From assembly GCF_000720135.1 (NCBI RefSeq), contig NZ_JOIU01000017.1:62001-126000 (forward strand): 64,000 bases of DNA. Direction: 5' to 3'. This stretch comes from Streptomyces sp. NRRL S-1022 (GTDB taxonomy: Bacteria > Actinomycetota > Actinomycetes > Streptomycetales > Streptomycetaceae). The translations under genes and the position numbers were made by a program. The notes under the pieces are model-generated. The model saw only the letters and a program-made list of their open reading frames with translations, was not told where the DNA came from and made no database searches. This document shows, one piece after another, positions 17,290 through 26,068 of this stretch (position 1 is its first letter; each line of letters starts with the position of its first letter).

Positions 17290-19560
17290 TCAGTCCAGCG
17301 GTACGACCACCTCGCCCGCGCCCGTCGCGCTCGCGCCCCCGGCGACGCGGACGGTGAACGGGCGGTCGGTGCCGCGCGCGGTCACCCGCAGCCGGGCCCC
17401 CTCGCGGCGTACGGTGAAGGCGGCGGCCGGGGCGCCCGTCAGGTCGGACACCGTCGTCCCGGCCGTGTAGTCCGGCGCGCCCGTGGGGTGGACCAGCAGG
17501 GTCGGGGTGTCGAGCCAGTCACCGTCGGGACGGCTGTCGTCGGAGGCGAGCGGCAGCACGGCGCCCTCGCGGACGTACAGCGGCAGGCTGTCGTAGGCGT
17601 GCCGCTCGGTGCGCCAGACCGGGCCGGTGACCCGTTCGCCGGTCAGCAGGTGCGTCCAGGTGCCCTCGGGCAGGTAGACCTCGACCTCGCCGTCCGCCGT
17701 GAACACCGGGGCGACCAGCAGATCGGGGCCGAGCATGTACTGGCGGTCCAGCGGGCGGCACGCCGGGTCCTGCGGGAACTCCAGGAGCATCGGGCGCATC
17801 ACCGGGACGCCGGTACGGTGGGCTTCGGCCGCGGCGCCGTAGAGGTAGGGCATGAGACGGTGCTTGAGCAGCGTGAACCGCCGGGCGACCGCCACGGCCT
17901 CCTCGCCGAAGTTCCACGGCACGCGGTACGAGGTGGAGCCGTGCAGCCGGCTGTGCGAGGAGAGCAGCCCGAAGGCGAGCCAGCGCTTGAACACCGCGGG
18001 GTCGGGCGTGCCCTCGAAGCCCCCGATGTCGTGGCTCCAGAAGCCGAAGCCGCTCAGGGACAGCGACAGCCCGCCCCGCAGGGACTCGGCCATGGCCTCG
18101 AAGGACGCCCAGCAGTCGCCGCCCCAGTGCACGGGGTACTGCTGGCCGCCCGCGGTCGCGGACCGGGCGAACAGGACGGCCTCGCCCTCGCCCCGCTCCT
18201 TCTGCAGCAGTTCGAAGACGGTCCGGTTGTACAGGTGGGTGTAGTAGTTGTGCATCCGCTCCGGGTCGGAGCCGTCGTGCCAGACGACGTCGGTGGGGAC
18301 GCGCTCGCCGAAGTCGGTCTTGAAGCAGTCCACGCCCTGGTCGAGCAGCGTCCTGAGCTTGGCCTGGAACCAGGCGCGGGCCTCCGGGCTGGTGAAGTCG
18401 ACCAGGCCCATGCCGGGCTGCCACAGGTCCCACTGCCACACGTCGCCGTTCGGGCGGCGCACGAGGTGGCCGAGGGCGGCCGCCTCCCCGAACAGCGGGG
18501 ACTTCTGGGCGATGTACGGGTTGATCCACGCGCTGACCCTGAGGCCCTTGTCCTTGAGCCGGCCCAGCATGCCCTCCGGGTCGGGGAAGACGGCCGGGTC
18601 CCAGGCGAAGTCGCACCACTGGTACTCGCGCATCCAGAAGCAGTCGAAGTGGAAGACCGTCAGCGGGATGCCGCGCTCGGCCATGCCGTCCACGAAGGAC
18701 GTCACCGTCGCCTCGTCGTAGTCGGTGGTGAAGGACGTGGTCAGCCACAGGCCGAACGACCAGGCGGGCGGCAGCGCCGGACGGCCCGTCAGAGCGGTGT
18801 AGCGGGCCAGGACCTCCTTGGGTGTGGGTCCGGCGATCACGTAGTACTCAAGGCTCTGGTCCTCGACGCTGAACTGCACCTGGCCGACGGACTCGGAGCC
18901 GACCTCGAAGGAGACCCGGCCGGGGTGGTTGACGAAGACGCCGTAGCCGCGCGAGGAGAGGTAGAACGGGATGTTCTTGTAGGCCTGTTCGCTGCTGGTG
19001 CCGCCGTCGGCCTGCCAGATGTCGACGACCTGGCCGTTCTTGACGAACGGGGTGAAGCGCTCACCGAGGCCGTAGACCTGTTCGCCGACGCCGAGCGCGA
19101 GCTGGGCGAGGACGTGGTGCGCGCCGTCGTCGGTGGTGGCGAAGGCGGTGCCCTTGGCGCCGGCCCGGGTCAGCTCCCGCCCGTCCGGGCCGTGGAAGGC
19201 CAGGGCCCAGGGGGCCGCCTCGTCCAGACGGAGGGTCAGCGGGCCGCTGGTCAGCTCCGTGACGGTGCCGTCGCGGCGCACGTCGCCCGCACCCTCCGCC
19301 TCGGAGACGAGGGCGAAGTCCGGGCCGGGGCGGCGCTTGCCGGCGTGGTGCGTGACCCGGACGCCGATGACGCCCTCGGCCGGTGAGAAGCAGTCGACCG
19401 TGAGGAGCGGCGCGTTGAGCGTGTCCCCTCTCCGGGTCACCTTCCGCAGCGCGGCATAGGCGGTGAAGCGCTTCGACTCGCTGCGTACGTCACGGGTCTC
19501 TGTGGCGTAGGCGATCTGCACGCCGTCGCGGACGCGCCAGAAGCCGTCGGTGAACTTCAT
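17290..19560 (-). CDS. yicI: Alpha-xylosidase, GH31 (YicI-type)
   Basis: A 756-residue cytoplasmic GH31 enzyme, the usual length for YicI-type alpha-xylosidases. The nucleophile is Asp416 in FKTDFGERVP, at the same number I recall for E. coli YicI. Other family landmarks are WSFGLWLT and FHFDCFWMREYQWCDF. It removes alpha-1,6-linked xylose, for example from isoprimeverose or xyloglucan fragments. The ATG at 19560 follows GAGGGAAG. No leader peptide is present, so substrates must be imported; the divergent ABC importer and beta-glucosidase operon supplies the obvious route. The long open frame upstream of the ATG crosses the divergent promoter and is not coding. Confidence 0.93.
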   Translation of the reverse strand: MKFTDGFWRVRDGVQIAYATETRDVRSESKRFTAYAALRKVTRRGDTLNAPLLTVDCFSPAEGVIGVRVTHHAGKRRPGPDFALVSEAEGAGDVRRDGTVTELTSGPLTLRLDEAAPWALAFHGPDGRELTRAGAKGTAFATTDDGAHHVLAQLALGVGEQVYGLGERFTPFVKNGQVVDIWQADGGTSSEQAYKNIPFYLSSRGYGVFVNHPGRVSFEVGSESVGQVQFSVEDQSLEYYVIAGPTPKEVLARYTALTGRPALPPAWSFGLWLTTSFTTDYDEATVTSFVDGMAERGIPLTVFHFDCFWMREYQWCDFAWDPAVFPDPEGMLGRLKDKGLRVSAWINPYIAQKSPLFGEAAALGHLVRRPNGDVWQWDLWQPGMGLVDFTSPEARAWFQAKLRTLLDQGVDCFKTDFGERVPTDVVWHDGSDPERMHNYYTHLYNRTVFELLQKERGEGEAVLFARSATAGGQQYPVHWGGDCWASFEAMAESLRGGLSLSLSGFGFWSHDIGGFEGTPDPAVFKRWLAFGLLSSHSRLHGSTSYRVPWNFGEEAVAVARRFTLLKHRLMPYLYGAAAEAHRTGVPVMRPMLLEFPQDPACRPLDRQYMLGPDLLVAPVFTADGEVEVYLPEGTWTHLLTGERVTGPVWRTERHAYDSLPLYVREGAVLPLASDDSRPDGDWLDTPTLLVHPTGAPDYTAGTTVSDLTGAPAAAFTVRREGARLRVTARGTDRPFTVRVAGGASATGAGEVVVPLD

Positions 19561-19775
19561 GTTCTTCCCTCGGGGGTGCTGGACGGGTGGGAGTGGGGCG
19601 CGGAGGCGTCGCCCGGCCGTTTGATCGTACACAGAACACGTCCGCCACGGACCAGGTCGTGCGCCGGAAAAATCTCTCTGACCTGCCCGGATCACGACCT
19701 TCTCGGTCATCGTCGCGAGGGACCGGAAGAGAACGGACCGCTGCCCGGGTCTGGCGCCGGGCCGGTGCGATGGCG

Positions 19776-19792
19776 TATTAGTCATGCCAATA
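19776..19792. promoter_or_regulatory. Imperfect palindrome in the yicI/ABC divergent promoter
   Basis: TATTAGTCATGCCAATA at 19776-19792 is an imperfect 17-base palindrome (TATTrG and CyAATA arms) in the only AT-rich part of the 283-base divergent region, 52 bases before the binding-protein start. Its position suits an operator of a GntR- or LacI-type sugar regulator. It is not a CebR box. Confidence 0.4.
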
Positions 19793-19801
19793 AACAAACG
19801 C

Positions 19802-19821
19802 GTCCGGCAGTGCCGCCGGAC
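19802..19821 (+). promoter_or_regulatory. Leader hairpin before the ABC operon
   Basis: GTCCGGC at 19802-19808 and GCCGGAC at 19815-19821 form a 7-base-pair stem with a 6-base loop, 22 bases before the start codon. It could lie in the transcribed leader and affect translation, or be part of an operator; the sequence alone does not decide. Confidence 0.3.
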
Positions 19822-19843
19822 AGTACGACAGCAAGGGCCGCGC

Positions 19844-21082
19844 ATGTCGAAGCGCTTCAATAGCCGCTCCCGCAGTGCCGTGATACCGCTCGCAGCCGTC
19901 TCCGCCCTGGTCGCCGGGGCCGCACTGACCGGCTGCGGCCAGCAGCGCGACGGCTCCGTCTACACCGTGCTGAACTCTTCAACCGACGAGACGTACCACC
20001 GCTGGGACGCGCAGGCGATGGCCCGCTGCGGCAAGCGGCTGGGCGTCACCGTCGACCAGCGGAGCGTCCCGGCGGCGCAGGTGATGACCAAGGCGCTGCG
20101 CATGGCGTCCTCCAGGTCGCTGCCCGACATCGTGCAGTTCGACGCCTCGGAGATGCCGACGTTCGCCGGTGCCGGCGGGCTGGTCGACCTCCGCACGCTC
20201 GGGCTGCACACCGAGGACGTCCCGCAGGGCATCGTCAACTTCGGCTCGTACAAGGGCACGTACTACGGAGCCGCCCGGTCGGTGAACACGCTCGCCCTCT
20301 TCTACAACAAGGACCTCCTCGACCAGGCGGGCCTGAAGGTGCCCGCCACCTGGGCGGAGCTGCGCCGGACGGCGAAGCAGCTGACCCGGGGCCGGCGGTA
20401 CGGCCTGGCGCTCAGCGCGGGCGGCGCCGAGGACGGCGTCTTCCAGTTCACGCCGTTCATGTGGTCCAACGGCGGCGACGAGACACGGCTCGACGGGCCG
20501 AGGGTCGTCGAGGCACTGGACTACTGGAAGGGCCTGCTGAAGGACGGCTCGCTGTCGAAGTCGACGGTGGGCTGGACGCAGGCCGACGTCAACGACCAGT
20601 TCATGGCGGGCAACGCCGCGATGATGATCAACGGCCCGTGGCAGGTCGAGACACTGAACACCAAGAAGTCACTGCACTGGGGCATCGCGCGGATCCCGGT
20701 GCCGAAGGCGGGGGAGAAGTCCGTCGGTCCGCTGGGCGGCGCCGTGCTCACCGTCCCGGACACCGGCGACGCACGGCGGGAGCGGATGGCGGGGAAGATC
20801 GTCGCCTGTCTGTCGAGCGAGCGGGAGCAGCTGACGTACGCGCGCAACAGCTGGATGGTCCCGGCCAACGAGAAGGCCGCCGCCGCATGGCGCAGGCAGG
20901 TGCCCGAACTGGACGCGCTGGCCGACCAGGTGGCCGCGGCCCGCTCCCGTACCGCCAAGCTCGGCGCCGGCTGGCCGGGCGTGTCACTCGCCCTGCAGAG
21001 CGCCTTCCAGGCCGCCCTGACCGGCCAGTCCAGCCAGGCCGCCCTCCAGCGCGCCCAGCAGCGGGCCACGAGCGGGAACTGA
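19844..21082 (+). CDS. ABC sugar transporter, extracellular solute-binding lipoprotein
   Basis: A 412-residue family-1 (MalE-like) solute-binding lipoprotein. A basic N-terminus and hydrophobic stretch lead to the lipobox ALTGC with Cys31 as the lipidated residue. The mature protein contains ALFYNKDLLDQAGLKVPATW, the typical hinge-adjacent segment of sugar-binding proteins. It captures an oligosaccharide outside the membrane for the two permeases that follow. The ATG at 19844 follows AAGGG; an upstream in-frame ATG at 19784 would put 20 basic residues before the leader and was rejected. The operon also carries a GH1 enzyme, so beta-linked or xylosylated disaccharides are likely. Confidence 0.9.
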   Translation: MSKRFNSRSRSAVIPLAAVSALVAGAALTGCGQQRDGSVYTVLNSSTDETYHRWDAQAMARCGKRLGVTVDQRSVPAAQVMTKALRMASSRSLPDIVQFDASEMPTFAGAGGLVDLRTLGLHTEDVPQGIVNFGSYKGTYYGAARSVNTLALFYNKDLLDQAGLKVPATWAELRRTAKQLTRGRRYGLALSAGGAEDGVFQFTPFMWSNGGDETRLDGPRVVEALDYWKGLLKDGSLSKSTVGWTQADVNDQFMAGNAAMMINGPWQVETLNTKKSLHWGIARIPVPKAGEKSVGPLGGAVLTVPDTGDARRERMAGKIVACLSSEREQLTYARNSWMVPANEKAAAAWRRQVPELDALADQVAAARSRTAKLGAGWPGVSLALQSAFQAALTGQSSQAALQRAQQRATSGN

Positions 21083-21093
21083 GGTACGCGCAC

Positions 21094-22038
21094 ATGACCA
21101 CGTCCACCGTCACCGCACCCACCGCGGTGTCCGAGGCCGGCCGCCCGGCCCCCGCCCGGCCGCGGCGCCGGCAGCGGCTCGCCCAGTGGGGGTTCGTCGC
21201 CCCCGCGGTCCTCTTCATGCTGCTGTTCTTCGGCTACCCGCTCGTCCGCAACGTCGTGATGAGCTTCCAGCACTACACGCCGAAGACGTTCTTCACCGGC
21301 GAGGCACCCCTCAACGGCTTCGACAACTGGTCGAAGGTCTTCCGGGACGCCCTGTTCGGCAAGGCGCTGTGGCACACGCTCGTCTTCACCGCGGGCTCAC
21401 TGCTCGGCCAGTTCTGCATCGGGCTCGCCCTCGCCGTCTTCTTCAGCCGGAGGTTCCCGCTGAACGGCGCCCTGCGTTCGCTGATCCTGCTGCCCTGGCT
21501 GGTGCCCATGGTGGTCTCCGGCATCGTGTGGCGGCGCATCCTCGACCAGGACACGGGTGTACTGAACTCCTTCCTCGACACCCTCGGCCTGGGCGGCCAC
21601 ACTCCATGGTTGACCAGTCCGCACATGGCCCTGCTGTCCGTCATCCTGGTCAACGTATGGATCGGCATCCCGTTCAACATGGTCATCCTGTACGGCGGGC
21701 TGCAGGAGGTCCCCCGCGAGCTGCACGAGGCGGCCGCCCTGGACGGCGCCTCCGCCTGGCGGACGTTCCGCTCGGTCACCCTGCCGGTGCTCCGGCCCGT
21801 CATCACGGTCGTCCTCGTCCTGGGCTTCATGTCGACGGTCAAGATCCTCGACCTGATCCTCGCCCTCACCGACGGCGGCCCCGCCGACGCCACCCAGACC
21901 CTGGGCACGCTCACCTACCAGAACTCCTTCGTCCGGCTGGACTTCGGAGCGGGCGCCGTCGTCGGCAACGTACTGATCCTGATCTCCGCGCTGTTCGCGG
22001 TGCTGTACCTGCGGGCCAGCCGCACCGAGGGGAAGTGA
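21094..22038 (+). CDS. ABC sugar transporter permease, MalF type
   Basis: A 314-residue integral membrane protein with six predicted helices and the permease EAA motif (EAAALDGASAWRTF) in the cytoplasmic loop that docks the ATPase. The basic N-terminal tail is cytoplasmic. It starts 12 bases after the binding-protein stop and is followed 6 bases later by the second permease. No ATPase gene is in the operon; Streptomyces sugar importers of this class usually borrow the shared MsiK ATPase, encoded elsewhere. Confidence 0.9.
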   Translation: MTTSTVTAPTAVSEAGRPAPARPRRRQRLAQWGFVAPAVLFMLLFFGYPLVRNVVMSFQHYTPKTFFTGEAPLNGFDNWSKVFRDALFGKALWHTLVFTAGSLLGQFCIGLALAVFFSRRFPLNGALRSLILLPWLVPMVVSGIVWRRILDQDTGVLNSFLDTLGLGGHTPWLTSPHMALLSVILVNVWIGIPFNMVILYGGLQEVPRELHEAAALDGASAWRTFRSVTLPVLRPVITVVLVLGFMSTVKILDLILALTDGGPADATQTLGTLTYQNSFVRLDFGAGAVVGNVLILISALFAVLYLRASRTEGK

Positions 22039-22044
22039 CCGAGG

Positions 22045-22878
22045 ATGGCCGCTCAGAACACGAAGCCGCCCGCGGACAGGCGTCGTTGGGGTTCCACCGT
22101 GGCCGGTGTGCTCGTCCTGTGCGTCATGCTGTTCCCGCTGTACTGGATGCTCGACACCGCACTCCAGCCCGAGTCCGGGCTGCTGGAGGCCGATTCCGTA
22201 CCGCACAGCCTTGACCTGTCCGGCTTCTCCAAGGCGCTCGGCGACCAGGGCGGCCACCTGCTGACCTCGCTGGTGGTCTCGCTGGGCGCGGTCGTCATCT
22301 GCCTGGCGATCGCCGCTCCGGCGGCGTACGGGCTGGCACGGTTCGGGCTGCGCGGCACGCGCACCCTCGTGTTCGGCACGCTGATCACCCAGATGGTGCC
22401 GGGGATCGTCATCGCCAACGCGCTGTACACCTCGTACGTGGATCTGGGCCTGGTCAACTCCTACGCCGGCCTGATGCTCGCGGACGCCTCGCTGGGCATC
22501 CCCTTCTCGATCGTGCTCATGCGGTCGTTCATGCTGTCCATCCCCGGCGAGGTGATCGAGGCCGCCCAGATGGACGGGGCGGGCCGGCTGCGCACCTTCG
22601 TGCGGGTGGTGCTGCCGATGAGCCGCAACTCCCTGATCACCTCGGGTCTGTTCGCGTTCCTGTTCGCGTGGAGCGACTTCATGTTCGCGCTCACCCTCAA
22701 CACCACCGACGACGTCAAGCCGGTCACGCTGGGCATCTACCAGTACATCGGCGCGCACGTGGGCGACTGGGGCTCGGTGATGGCCGCGTCCGTGCTGTCC
22801 GCGGTCCCCGCCGCGATCCTGCTCGTTCTCGCGCAGAAGTACATCGCCGCCGGCATCACCGGCGGATCCGTCAAATGA
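22045..22878 (+). CDS. ABC sugar transporter permease, MalG type
   Basis: A 277-residue permease with six predicted membrane helices and an EAA loop reading EAAQMDGAGRLRTFVRVVLP. It pairs with the upstream permease to form the membrane channel of the importer. The C-terminus ends AAGITGGSVK, typical of MalG-like subunits. Its stop overlaps an ATG (ATGA at 22875), but the GH1 gene more likely starts 21 bases further on. Confidence 0.9.
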   Translation: MAAQNTKPPADRRRWGSTVAGVLVLCVMLFPLYWMLDTALQPESGLLEADSVPHSLDLSGFSKALGDQGGHLLTSLVVSLGAVVICLAIAAPAAYGLARFGLRGTRTLVFGTLITQMVPGIVIANALYTSYVDLGLVNSYAGLMLADASLGIPFSIVLMRSFMLSIPGEVIEAAQMDGAGRLRTFVRVVLPMSRNSLITSGLFAFLFAWSDFMFALTLNTTDDVKPVTLGIYQYIGAHVGDWGSVMAASVLSAVPAAILLVLAQKYIAAGITGGSVK

Positions 22879-22895
22879 CCCCCGGAGCACCGCAC

Positions 22896-24308
22896 ATGAC
22901 CGACTCCCCGGCCTTCCCCCGGTTCCCCGACGGGTTCGTCCTCGGCGCCGCGACCGCCTCCTACCAGATCGAGGGCGCGGTGGACGAGGACGGCCGCGGC
23001 CCGTCCATCTGGGACACCTACAGCCACACCCCCGGCCGGGTGGCGAACGGCGACACCGGTGACGTCGCCTGCGACCACTACCACCGCTACCCCGAGGACA
23101 TCGCACTGCTGCGGGAACTCGGCGTCGACTCCTACCGGTTCTCGATCGCCTGGCCGCGGATCGTGCCCGACGGCTCCGGACCGGTGAACCCCAAGGGCCT
23201 GGACTTCTACTCCCGCCTCGTCGACGAACTCCTCGCGGCGGGCATCGAGCCGGCCGCCACCCTCTACCACTGGGACCTCCCGCAGGCCCTGGAAGCTCCG
23301 TTCCACAGCGGCTCCGCCGCGGGCGGCGGCTGGCGGGTCAGGGCGACCGCCGAGCGGTTCGCCGAGTACACGGCGGCCGTCGCCACGCACCTGGGCGACC
23401 GCGTGCCACGCTGGATCACCCTGAACGAGCCGTGGTGCAGCGCCTTCCTCGGCTACTCCGTCGGCCGGCACGCCCCCGGCGCCCAGGAGGGCCGGGGCGC
23501 GCTCGCCGCCGCCCACCACCTGCTGATCGGGCACGGACTCGCGGTCGGCGCACTGAGGGCGGCCGGAGTGCGCGAGGTGGGCATCACCCTCAACCTCGAC
23601 CGCAACCTGCCCGCGACCGGCTCCGCCGCCGACCGGGCCGCCGTCGTCCGCGCGGACACCCAGCACAACCTGATCTGGACGGAGCCGCTCTTCGCGGGCC
23701 GCTACCCGCGGGCCGAGGAGGAGACCTGGGGCGAGCTGATCAGCGGCCAGGACGTCCGGCGCGACGGCGACCTGGCACTGATCGGGCAACCGCTGGACTT
23801 CCTCGGCATCAACTACTACCGGCCGATCGTCGTCGCCGACGCCCCGCACCGGGAGGCCGACCCGGCGCGGCGCACGGCGACGGACAACCGGTACGCGGAG
23901 GTGCGGCTGGAGGGGGCGCGGCACACCGCGATGGAGTGGCCGGTCGTACCGGACAGCCTCACCGACCTCCTGGTGGAACTGAGCGAACGGTACGGCGACG
24001 CGCTGCCGCCCCTCCACATCACCGAGAACGGCTCCGCCGAGCACGACGAGGTGAGCGCGGACGGTGCGGTGCACGACAGCGACCGGGTCGCCTACCTGCG
24101 CGACCACCTCACCGCGCTGCGGGCGGCCCTGGACGCGGGCGTCGACGTGCGCGGGTACTACGTCTGGTCGCTGCTGGACAACTTCGAATGGGCCCACGGC
24201 TACGGCAAACGGTTCGGCATCGTCCGCGTCGACTACGACACGCAGCGGCGCACGCCGAAGGACAGCTACCACTGGTACCGGGCGCTGATCGCCGCCCAGC
24301 GGGACTGA
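22896..24308 (+). CDS. Beta-glucosidase, GH1 family
   Basis: A 470-residue cytoplasmic GH1 enzyme. Family marks are FVLGAATASYQIEGA near the start, the acid/base Glu178 in TLNEPW, the nucleophile Glu377 in ITENG, and SLLDNFEWAHGYGKRFG at the aglycone side. It hydrolyses beta-glucosides or cellobiose-like sugars. The ATG at 22896 was preferred over 22875 because GGAG lies 8 bases before it. As the last gene of the ABC operon it would process what the importer brings in. Working together with the divergent alpha-xylosidase it could handle xyloglucan or isoprimeverose-type sugars. Confidence 0.93.
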   Translation: MTDSPAFPRFPDGFVLGAATASYQIEGAVDEDGRGPSIWDTYSHTPGRVANGDTGDVACDHYHRYPEDIALLRELGVDSYRFSIAWPRIVPDGSGPVNPKGLDFYSRLVDELLAAGIEPAATLYHWDLPQALEAPFHSGSAAGGGWRVRATAERFAEYTAAVATHLGDRVPRWITLNEPWCSAFLGYSVGRHAPGAQEGRGALAAAHHLLIGHGLAVGALRAAGVREVGITLNLDRNLPATGSAADRAAVVRADTQHNLIWTEPLFAGRYPRAEEETWGELISGQDVRRDGDLALIGQPLDFLGINYYRPIVVADAPHREADPARRTATDNRYAEVRLEGARHTAMEWPVVPDSLTDLLVELSERYGDALPPLHITENGSAEHDEVSADGAVHDSDRVAYLRDHLTALRAALDAGVDVRGYYVWSLLDNFEWAHGYGKRFGIVRVDYDTQRRTPKDSYHWYRALIAAQRD

Positions 24309-24323
24309 CGGCACCCGCGCTGC

Positions 24324-25307
24324 CTAGGGCCGCGTGTCCTCCGCGACCGGTTCGCCCAGGCTCCGGTACTCGGTGGGAGTCATCCCCGTCGCGGTGCGGA
24401 AGGCACGGGTGAAGTCGGAGGCCCGCGGGAAACCCCAGCGGGCCCCGATCGCACCGACGGGGACGGCCCCGAGCAGGGGGTCCGCCAGGTCCCGGCGGCA
24501 CCGGGCGATCCGCTCCCGGCGGATGTACCCGTTCACCGTCGTGCCGTGCACCTGGAAGACACGGTGCAGGTAGCGCATCGAGATGCTGTGGGCCGCCGCG
24601 ACCGCGGCCGGGCCGAGGCCGGCGTCGTGCAGGTGCCGGCTGATGAACGCGGTGATCTGCTGGTACAGCGTCGCCGTGCGGCTCTCCGCGGGCAGCGCGG
24701 ACGCGCGGTCGGCGCGCCGGGCGATGACCGCCGCGGCGAGGTCGACGACGGTCGTGCCGAGCCGTTGCCGGTCGGGGCCGCTCAGGTCGGGTTCCGCGTC
24801 GGCCAGGCCGGCCAGCGTCTGACGGAACACGTGCCCGACGCCGTCGGCCGCGCCGAGGCTCGTCCCGCACAGCGGGGCGACCACGTGGTCGGGCAACGGC
24901 ATCAGGCGCCGGGGGAACTGCAGCACCAGGGAAGCGCAGCTGCCCGGGCCGCGGGCCGACGCCTCGAACGGCCGGGAGCTGTCGTACAGGACGATCTCGC
25001 CGGGGCCGAGGACGGTGTGGTGCCGCGCCTGCTCGATGCCCTGCCGTCCGGAGGTGACGACGGCGATCTGGTACAGCTCGGGATCCGACTCGCGGATCAG
25101 GCGCGGGGAGCGGTAGCAGACCAGCCGCGCGTACGAGATCACCGACAGCTGCACCGGACCCAGCGCCATGGCGCGTATACGCGCCCCGAAGTTCCCGGGG
25201 TCGGGAAACCGGAAGCGGGTCGTCACCAGGGCCTGGGCGGTGGTCTCGGCCCAGGCGGTCGTTCGCTCGGCGGGCGGCAGACAGGAGGTGTCCAGGACGG
25301 TCATCAT
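24324..25307 (-). CDS. AraC-family transcriptional regulator with cupin-like sensor domain
   Basis: A 327-residue regulator. The N-terminal part resembles the AraC-binding-like sensor domain (LGPGEIVLYDSSRPFE), and the C-terminal part is an AraC DNA-binding domain with two helix-turn-helix units, ending FTRAFRTATGMTPTEYR. The start at 25307 follows GGGGA by about 7 bases; another ATG lies at the next codon. It converges on the GH1 gene and diverges from the I36 inhibitor gene. Either the sugar genes or the secreted inhibitor could be its target; no operator was identified. Confidence 0.87.
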   Translation of the reverse strand: MMTVLDTSCLPPAERTTAWAETTAQALVTTRFRFPDPGNFGARIRAMALGPVQLSVISYARLVCYRSPRLIRESDPELYQIAVVTSGRQGIEQARHHTVLGPGEIVLYDSSRPFEASARGPGSCASLVLQFPRRLMPLPDHVVAPLCGTSLGAADGVGHVFRQTLAGLADAEPDLSGPDRQRLGTTVVDLAAAVIARRADRASALPAESRTATLYQQITAFISRHLHDAGLGPAAVAAAHSISMRYLHRVFQVHGTTVNGYIRRERIARCRRDLADPLLGAVPVGAIGARWGFPRASDFTRAFRTATGMTPTEYRSLGEPVAEDTRP

Positions 25308-25524
25308 GACGGTTCCCCGTGGCGTCACCGGTGTCGCTCTTGGTCAACAGCACTGTCCGCCGCCGCGGGCCGCCGACGGAAGACCCTTCTTCGTCAATCG
25401 GTGTGTGCGCTGCGTGCCAAGCAGTGTGCACCGTGTGCTCACGACACCGGGGGCGGCCGGCGGGCAGGCTCGGAGCGCACCGCCACTCCACAGGCGGTGC
25501 GTCCACGAGATGGGAGGATCTTTC

Positions 25525-25890
25525 GTGCGGACGTCACACAAGGCCGGCCTCGCCGCGGCTGCCGCGGTGCTCGGACTGGCCGGCATGCTCGCCCCCACCG
25601 CCTCTGCCCAGCCCCGGGCGGCGGCGGCCCCGTCCGACTGCCCGAAGTACTACTTCTGCGGGTACAAGCAGGCGAACTTCGAGGCACTGGCCTTCACATT
25701 CAAGGACTGTTACCTGCAGGAGATCCCCGACGGCCTGAACAGCGGCGGGTCCTGGTACAACAACCAGTCGACGGGGACGAAGGCCCGCATGTACGACAAG
25801 AACAAGAGGCTCATTTACACCACACCGGGCGCCCCCTCCTCGGACGCCCACGGCGACTGGGGCCCCGTCTGGTACATCGACGCCTGCTGA
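25525..25890 (+). CDS. Secreted peptidase inhibitor family I36 protein
   Basis: A 121-residue secreted protein: signal peptide of about 32 residues ending TASAQ, then a small domain with four cysteines (DCPKYYFC, KDC and the final DAC), enough for two disulfides. The pattern YYFCGYKQANFE then GSWYNNQSTGTKARMY fits the I36 family typified by the Streptomyces metalloproteinase inhibitor SMPI, with a crystallin-like fold. The start is GTG 25525, six bases after GGGAGG; an ATG inside that Shine-Dalgarno sequence was rejected. It is followed by a strong hairpin, so it is probably monocistronic. Confidence 0.82.
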   Translation: MRTSHKAGLAAAAAVLGLAGMLAPTASAQPRAAAAPSDCPKYYFCGYKQANFEALAFTFKDCYLQEIPDGLNSGGSWYNNQSTGTKARMYDKNKRLIYTTPGAPSSDAHGDWGPVWYIDAC

Positions 25891-25906
25891 CCCCACGCCG
25901 TTCCCC

Positions 25907-25933
25907 GGCCGGGGCCTCCACGGGGCCCCGGCC
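25907..25933 (+). terminator. GC-rich hairpin after the I36 gene
   Basis: GGCCGGGGCC at 25907-25916 pairs perfectly with GGCCCCGGCC at 25924-25933 around a 7-base loop, 17 bases after the stop codon. There is no U-run; this is a typical GC-rich actinomycete terminator. Confidence 0.6.
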
Positions 25934-26068
25934 GCACCCGCGCCCGATCCGTCCCGGTCGGCCGGGACCTCCGATTCGGGCACCCCGGCGGTGGGCAGGG
26001 CGATGGTGGCCGCTGTGCCGGACAATCGGGGTAGGGGCCCCTGTTGCGAGGTCCGTCCGGGAGGTGCG

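Noticed and set aside
19590..19605. GTGGGAGTGGGGCGC resembling a CebR box
   Set aside because: Only one half-site is present and it is not palindromic.
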